NCBI GenBank assembly: GCA_958346165.1
Contig: CATVQO010000052.1
Coordinates: 1 to 9,086, forward strand
Direction of reading: 5' to 3'
Source of the DNA: an uncultured Collinsella sp.
Lineage (GTDB): Bacteria; Actinomycetota; Coriobacteriia; Coriobacteriales; Coriobacteriaceae
DNA: 9,086 nt
A program made the position numbers and the translations under genes. Shown here piece after piece: positions 5,295-9,086 of the stretch; position 1 is the stretch's first letter; the number at the start of each line of letters is the position of its first letter. The notes beneath the pieces were generated by a model. That model was not told where the DNA came from, ran no database searches, and was given only the letters and a program-made list of their open reading frames with translations.

Positions 5295-7171
5295 GCGTGG
5301 CGCAACATATCCGCGACCGTGCAGGGCGCTTTCGTTGGATGGGACTCCTCGTGGTGTGGGCGGTCTTTATTGTCATGGCCGCTGTGCTGCTGGTGGAGCG
5401 TGCCGGCGTGCAGTACAGTGCGGGCCAGCATAAGCTGGGGATGCTGGCCGCCAACGATGCGGTACCGGCCTCCTCGGCAATCTTTGGCCAAAAGCCCACG
5501 TGCCTGGTCATTACCGATTCCGATCAAGCTGGCGTCGAGGACGTAAAGGAACAGTTCGACCAGATCCTGCTCGACATGAAGATCGCCCATCGCGATGTTG
5601 ATATTGCCACCGACGGTGCGGACGCGATCCCATCGCTCACGTCGTTTGATCGCGTGATTGTGCTTATGCCCTCGCTTGACGGACTGGGTACGCATCTGAC
5701 CGATCTGATGAGTTGGGTGAGTGTGGGCGGCTCACTCATGCTGGGCATGACGCCAGATAACTCGAACTGCCTGCAGGCTATTGCTTCCAAGCTTGGGATC
5801 GAATCGGCCGGATATGACTATGCGAAAGCCGAAAGCATTGTGCCGAGCGATGACTTTATGTTGGGCGGAGGAGAGCGCTACGAGTTCTCGGATCCCTTCG
5901 ATTCTTCGCTTTCGGTTTCATTGCGCGAAACGGCGCACGTATGGGCAAAGACCGGTGACGCGGGCACGCCGCTCATTTGGTCTAACGATTGCGGCAGTGG
6001 TCACACCGTGGTGTGCAACATTGGTATCTACGACAAGGTCATGCGTGGGTTCTATGCTTCGGCCATAAGCTTGCTGGGTGATGCCTCGGCCTATCCGGTC
6101 ATCAACAGCGCCGTGTTCTATTTGGACGACTTTCCTAGCCCCGTGCCCTCGGGCGATGGTACTTATATCAAGCGTGACTACGGCCTTTCCATTGCGGATT
6201 TTTACACCAAGGTCTGGTGGCCCGATCTGCAAAAGCTTGCGCAAAAATACGGCATTCGCTATACCGGCGTGATGATCGAAAACTACGAGGACGCGGTCAA
6301 CCAGACCGAGCCCGCGCGCCAGGCCGATACCACGCAGTTCCGCTATTTTGGCGGCATGCTGCTGCAGATGGGCGGAGAGCTGGGCTTTCACGGCTACAAC
6401 CATCAGCCTCTGGCGCTCTGGGATACCGACTATGGCACGCTGTATGACTACAAGACCTGGAAGAACAAGGAAACGCTCGTCGCTTCGCTCAACGAGCTTA
6501 TAGCCTTCCAGGACGAGGTGCTGCCCAACGCGCACGGCTCGGTCTACGTGCCACCGTCGAATATCCTTTCGGCCCGCGCGCGCCAGCTTATCGGCACCGA
6601 TGTTCCGCGCATTAAGACTATTGCCAGTACGTATTTTGAGGACGGTACCGACCTGCCGTACGTGCAGGAGTTTGGCGTGGCGAGCGATGGTATTGTGGAG
6701 CAGCCGCGTATTGTCTCGGGCGGCATGGTCGACGATTCCTATATGCGCCTGGCTGCCGTGTCCGAGCTCAACATGCACTACGTGAGTACGCACTTTATGC
6801 ACCCGGACGACCTGCTCGATCCCGATCGCGGCGCCAAGGAGGGCTGGGAAGTCTACAAGGGCGGCCTGACCGACTACCTGGACTGGCTTACCAAGTCTGC
6901 GCCCGACCTGCGCCGCCAGACGGCGTCGGAGTGCTCCGGTGCCATTCAGCGCTTTTCGTCGGTTACGGTGAGCGTGGATACCGGTGCGGATGCCTGGACG
7001 CTCAGCCTGGGCAATTTCCACGACGAGGCGTGGCTCATGTTCCGCGCCAATAATGGCGAGCCGGGTGCGGTGACGGGTGGCGAACTGACGCACCTTACGG
7101 GCGATCTGTATCTGCTCAAGGCAAATGATAATACCCTGACGATCGAGCGCAAGGAGGGTGGCGACAGATGA
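5291..7171 (+). CDS. pelA: DUF2194 / PelA deacetylase-like membrane-anchored protein
   Basis: 626 residues from ATG 5291, chosen over the TTG at 5267 because AGGAGG lies 4 nt upstream and the ATG overlaps the pelE stop (ATGA). An N-terminal membrane helix (about 18-36, GLLVVWAVFIVMAAVLL) with Arg on its N-terminal side predicts an extracellular catalytic part. Residues about 55-250 form a Rossmann-like segment (CLVITDSDQAGVED; VIVLMPSLDGLG). The polysaccharide-deacetylase-like part follows: YLDDFP (277-282) supplies candidate Asp residues and HGYNH (367-371) matches the HxxxH metal site of such deacetylases, followed by VYVPPSN. This resembles DUF2194, the PelA deacetylase part found alone in Gram-positive pel clusters. 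The glycoside hydrolase domain of Pseudomonas PelA is not evident. The likely reaction is partial de-N-acetylation of exported Pel, giving a cationic polymer that sticks to the cell. It overlaps pelF by 4 nt. Confidence 0.82.
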   Translation: MSVAQHIRDRAGRFRWMGLLVVWAVFIVMAAVLLVERAGVQYSAGQHKLGMLAANDAVPASSAIFGQKPTCLVITDSDQAGVEDVKEQFDQILLDMKIAHRDVDIATDGADAIPSLTSFDRVIVLMPSLDGLGTHLTDLMSWVSVGGSLMLGMTPDNSNCLQAIASKLGIESAGYDYAKAESIVPSDDFMLGGGERYEFSDPFDSSLSVSLRETAHVWAKTGDAGTPLIWSNDCGSGHTVVCNIGIYDKVMRGFYASAISLLGDASAYPVINSAVFYLDDFPSPVPSGDGTYIKRDYGLSIADFYTKVWWPDLQKLAQKYGIRYTGVMIENYEDAVNQTEPARQADTTQFRYFGGMLLQMGGELGFHGYNHQPLALWDTDYGTLYDYKTWKNKETLVASLNELIAFQDEVLPNAHGSVYVPPSNILSARARQLIGTDVPRIKTIASTYFEDGTDLPYVQEFGVASDGIVEQPRIVSGGMVDDSYMRLAAVSELNMHYVSTHFMHPDDLLDPDRGAKEGWEVYKGGLTDYLDWLTKSAPDLRRQTASECSGAIQRFSSVTVSVDTGADAWTLSLGNFHDEAWLMFRANNGEPGAVTGGELTHLTGDLYLLKANDNTLTIERKEGGDR

Positions 7172-8595
7172 GAATCTGCTTGGTACTCGAGGGTTGCTAC
7201 CCTTATGTGCACGGCGGCGTATCTACCTGGATGCATGGCTATATCCAGGCCATGCCCGAGCACGAGTTCGTGCTGTGGGTGATTGGCGCGCATGCTGCCG
7301 ACCGCGGCAAATTTGTCTACGAGCTGCCCAGCAACGTGGTCGAGGTGCACGAGGTGTTCCTGGACGATGCCCTGCGGCTTTCGGGCGAGCAACATGAAGC
7401 CAGTTTTAACGACCGCGAGCGCGAGGCGCTACGCCGCCTGGTGTCGCTCTCCAATCCGGACTGGGACGTGCTGTTCGATATCTTCCAGCGCCGTCGCGTG
7501 CATCCGCTCTCGTTTTTGCAGAGCCGCACGTTTATGGATATCTTCCGCGACGTGTGCCTTGCCGAGTACCCCTACACGCCCTTCGCCGACGCATTCCACA
7601 CCATGCGCTCTATGCTGTTGCCGGTGCTCTACCTGCTGGGCAGCGAGGTGCCGGTTGCCGATGTGTACCACGCTATCTCGACCGGCTACGGCGGCCTGCT
7701 CGCCTGCCTGGGCTCAAGCGTTCACCATGCGCCGGTGCTGCTCACCGAGCACGGCATCTATACCCGCGAGCGCGAGGAAGAGATCATTCGCGCCGACTGG
7801 GTGGTGCCGTCGTTTAAGGACCGCTGGATTCGCTTTTTCTACCTGCTTTCGGAGGAGATCTACCGCCGCGCCTTCCGCGTGACGAGTTTGTTCCATAACG
7901 CCCGCAAGACGCAGATCGATATGGGTTGCGATGCAGACAAATGTCTGGTCATCCCCAACGGCATCCAGTTCGACTGCTTTAAGGACATTCCCTTAAAGCC
8001 CGATGACGGCTGGGTGGACATTGGCGCGGTGGTGCGCCTGGCGCCCATCAAGGACGTCAAGACTATGATCTATGCCTTTTTTGAGCTGCACGAGCGCCTG
8101 CCCAAGGTGCGCCTGCACATCATGGGCGGCGTGGACGACGAAGAGTACGGCGCCGAGTGCCACGCGCTGGTCGAAACCCTGGGCGTGCGCGACCTGATCT
8201 TTACCGGCCGCGTCAACGTGGTCGAGTACATGGAAAAGCTCGACTTTACCATTTTGACGAGCATCTCCGAGGGCCAGCCGCTCAGCGTGCTGGAGTTGCT
8301 TGCCGCGTGTCGTCCCTGCGTGACGACCGAGGTGGGCTGCTGCCGTGAGTTGCTCGAAGGCGCTCCGGGCGATGACTTTGGCGTGGCAGGTTTTGTGACG
8401 CCGCCTATGTATCGCAAGGGCTTGGCCGATGCCATGGAACGCATGTGCACAAGCCGCGCCCGTCGCATTGAGATGGGGGAGCGAGGCAAGCGTCGCGTTG
8501 CCACGTACTTTTTGCACGAGCAGATGCTCGCCAACTATCGCGCGCTGTACGACGTGACGGCGCAAGCGTTTGACCTGCCCAGAGAGGGGGAGTAG
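7168..8595 (+). CDS. pelF: PelF-like GT4-family glycosyltransferase (Pel polymerase)
   Basis: 475 residues, close to the usual PelF length. The start ICLVLEGCYPYVHGGVSTW (3-21) is the characteristic PelF N-terminus with its donor-binding glycine pair. The C-terminal half has the retaining GT-B layout: VIPNGIQFDCF, IGAVVRLAPIKDVKTMIYAF, and the E-x7-E motif (E368 and E376 in SEGQPLSVLELLAACRP), which contacts the nucleotide sugar in the GT4 family. It is cytosolic and in Pseudomonas uses UDP-sugars to extend the N-acetylhexosamine chain; the donor here is not shown by sequence. ATG 7168 overlaps the pelA stop (ATGA), with AAGGAGGG 9 nt upstream. No N-terminal membrane helix is seen, so it would reach the membrane through PelD, PelE and PelG. 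The stop TAG is 3 nt before the pelG GTG. This is the surest member of the operon. Confidence 0.92.
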   Translation: MRICLVLEGCYPYVHGGVSTWMHGYIQAMPEHEFVLWVIGAHAADRGKFVYELPSNVVEVHEVFLDDALRLSGEQHEASFNDREREALRRLVSLSNPDWDVLFDIFQRRRVHPLSFLQSRTFMDIFRDVCLAEYPYTPFADAFHTMRSMLLPVLYLLGSEVPVADVYHAISTGYGGLLACLGSSVHHAPVLLTEHGIYTREREEEIIRADWVVPSFKDRWIRFFYLLSEEIYRRAFRVTSLFHNARKTQIDMGCDADKCLVIPNGIQFDCFKDIPLKPDDGWVDIGAVVRLAPIKDVKTMIYAFFELHERLPKVRLHIMGGVDDEEYGAECHALVETLGVRDLIFTGRVNVVEYMEKLDFTILTSISEGQPLSVLELLAACRPCVTTEVGCCRELLEGAPGDDFGVAGFVTPPMYRKGLADAMERMCTSRARRIEMGERGKRRVATYFLHEQMLANYRALYDVTAQAFDLPREGE

Positions 8596-8598
8596 CCG

Positions 8599-9086
8599 GT
8601 GGCCGGAATCGGTTTTGAGCTCAAGCGCCTGTTTAGGCGCAAGGGCCTGTTTGCCACGATGCGCGCCTATGGCTACGCCGGCATTGTGTGCACGGGCCCG
8701 ATGCTGCTGGGCGTGCTGCTCCAGGTGGGTATCTTGGTGCTGTGCGGTCTGTGGGGCGTGGGACGCGCCAACCAAGACCTGCTGGTGTGCATGGTGACCT
8801 ATACGCTGCTGGCGTCGCTCACGCTCACGAGCTTTTTCTCCATGCCGGTCACGCGCTTTTTGGCTGATATGTTGTTTGCCGAGCGCGAGGACGAGATTCT
8901 GCCCTCGTTTTGGGGCTCCAATGCTGTCATGCTCGTTGCGGGCACGGTGCTCTACGGCGTCTTCCTGCTGTTCTCGGGCGCCACGCTGCTGCAGGGGCTG
9001 CTGTGCCTGTGGCTGTTCAACATTATGATCGTCAACTGGAACGGCATGAGTTACCTCACGGCCATCAAGGATTACCGCGGTATCCT
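8599..9086 (+). CDS. pelG: PelG-like polysaccharide transporter, partial (cut by the window end)
   Basis: Starts at GTG 8599 with GGGGGAG (8586-8592) 6 nt upstream, 3 nt after the pelF stop. The 162 codons present begin AGIGFELKRLFRRKGLF followed by AYGYAGIVCTGPMLLG, the typical PelG opening: an amphipathic, basic N-terminus, then hydrophobic helices. At least four membrane segments fall within the fragment. PelG belongs to the MOP/MATE-like flippase group and is thought to carry the growing Pel chain across the membrane while PelF extends it. The full protein is normally around 450-500 residues, so about a third is visible. There is no stop or frameshift within the fragment. It is co-transcribed with pelDEAF by spacing. 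Confidence 0.88.
   Translation, partial: MAGIGFELKRLFRRKGLFATMRAYGYAGIVCTGPMLLGVLLQVGILVLCGLWGVGRANQDLLVCMVTYTLLASLTLTSFFSMPVTRFLADMLFAEREDEILPSFWGSNAVMLVAGTVLYGVFLLFSGATLLQGLLCLWLFNIMIVNWNGMSYLTAIKDYRGI

Noticed and set aside
5918..7093. Long minus-strand open frame (391 codons) opposite the pelA-like gene
   Set aside because: It is an antisense shadow of the DUF2194 gene, with no recognised motif and no ribosome site.

Overview
The window looks like a high-GC Gram-positive chromosome, most likely a gut actinobacterium of the Coriobacteriia (Collinsella or a close relative). This is inferred from strong G/C third-position use, GTG/TTG starts with long G-rich Shine-Dalgarno sequences, and the gene content. 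No rRNA, tRNA or other phylogenetic marker is present, so the taxon is not proven.

Layout. (1) Positions 1-228 are non-coding repeats: six perfect copies of a 10-bp unit at the window edge, then two copies of a 22-bp unit, both built on the word CAGTAG. (2) Positions 229-1611 on the minus strand encode a complete AlbA_2 (Schlafen-type) / RecG-like ATP-binding-fold / winged-helix protein, probably a regulator. (3) Positions 1612-2253 are a long divergent intergenic region. It holds a candidate minus-strand promoter, a 121-bp element bounded by perfect 15-bp inverted repeats, a set of competing short stems, and a candidate promoter for the operon on the right. (4) Positions 2254-9086 on the plus strand form a tightly packed five-gene operon that I read as a Gram-positive-type Pel exopolysaccharide cluster: pelD, pelE, a DUF2194/PelA-deacetylase-like gene, pelF and pelG. 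pelG runs off the end.

How the genes would work together. PelD (degenerate SDR, four membrane helices, GAF, degenerate GGDEF with an RxxD I-site) would sense cyclic di-GMP. PelE (two membrane helices plus a helical repeat region) would link PelD to the glycosyltransferase. PelF (GT4) would polymerise the sugar chain, and PelG (MOP/MATE-like) would move it across the membrane. The membrane-anchored DUF2194 protein would de-N-acetylate the polymer outside the cell. Outer-membrane parts (PelB, PelC) are absent, as expected for a monoderm.

Most notable observation: pelD is not intact as written. The reading frame shifts by -1 near 4113-4124, just at the start of the GGDEF domain, beside a G4 tract. 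A second G-tract (G7, 4376-4382) at the pelD/pelE junction leaves pelD without a stop codon in the shifted frame. One G more in the first tract restores pelD. One G fewer in the second would end pelD at a TGA that overlaps the TTG start of pelE (TTGA), matching the 4-nt overlaps elsewhere in the operon. This may be assembly error, a real mutation, or on/off switching of c-di-GMP control; the sequence alone cannot decide.
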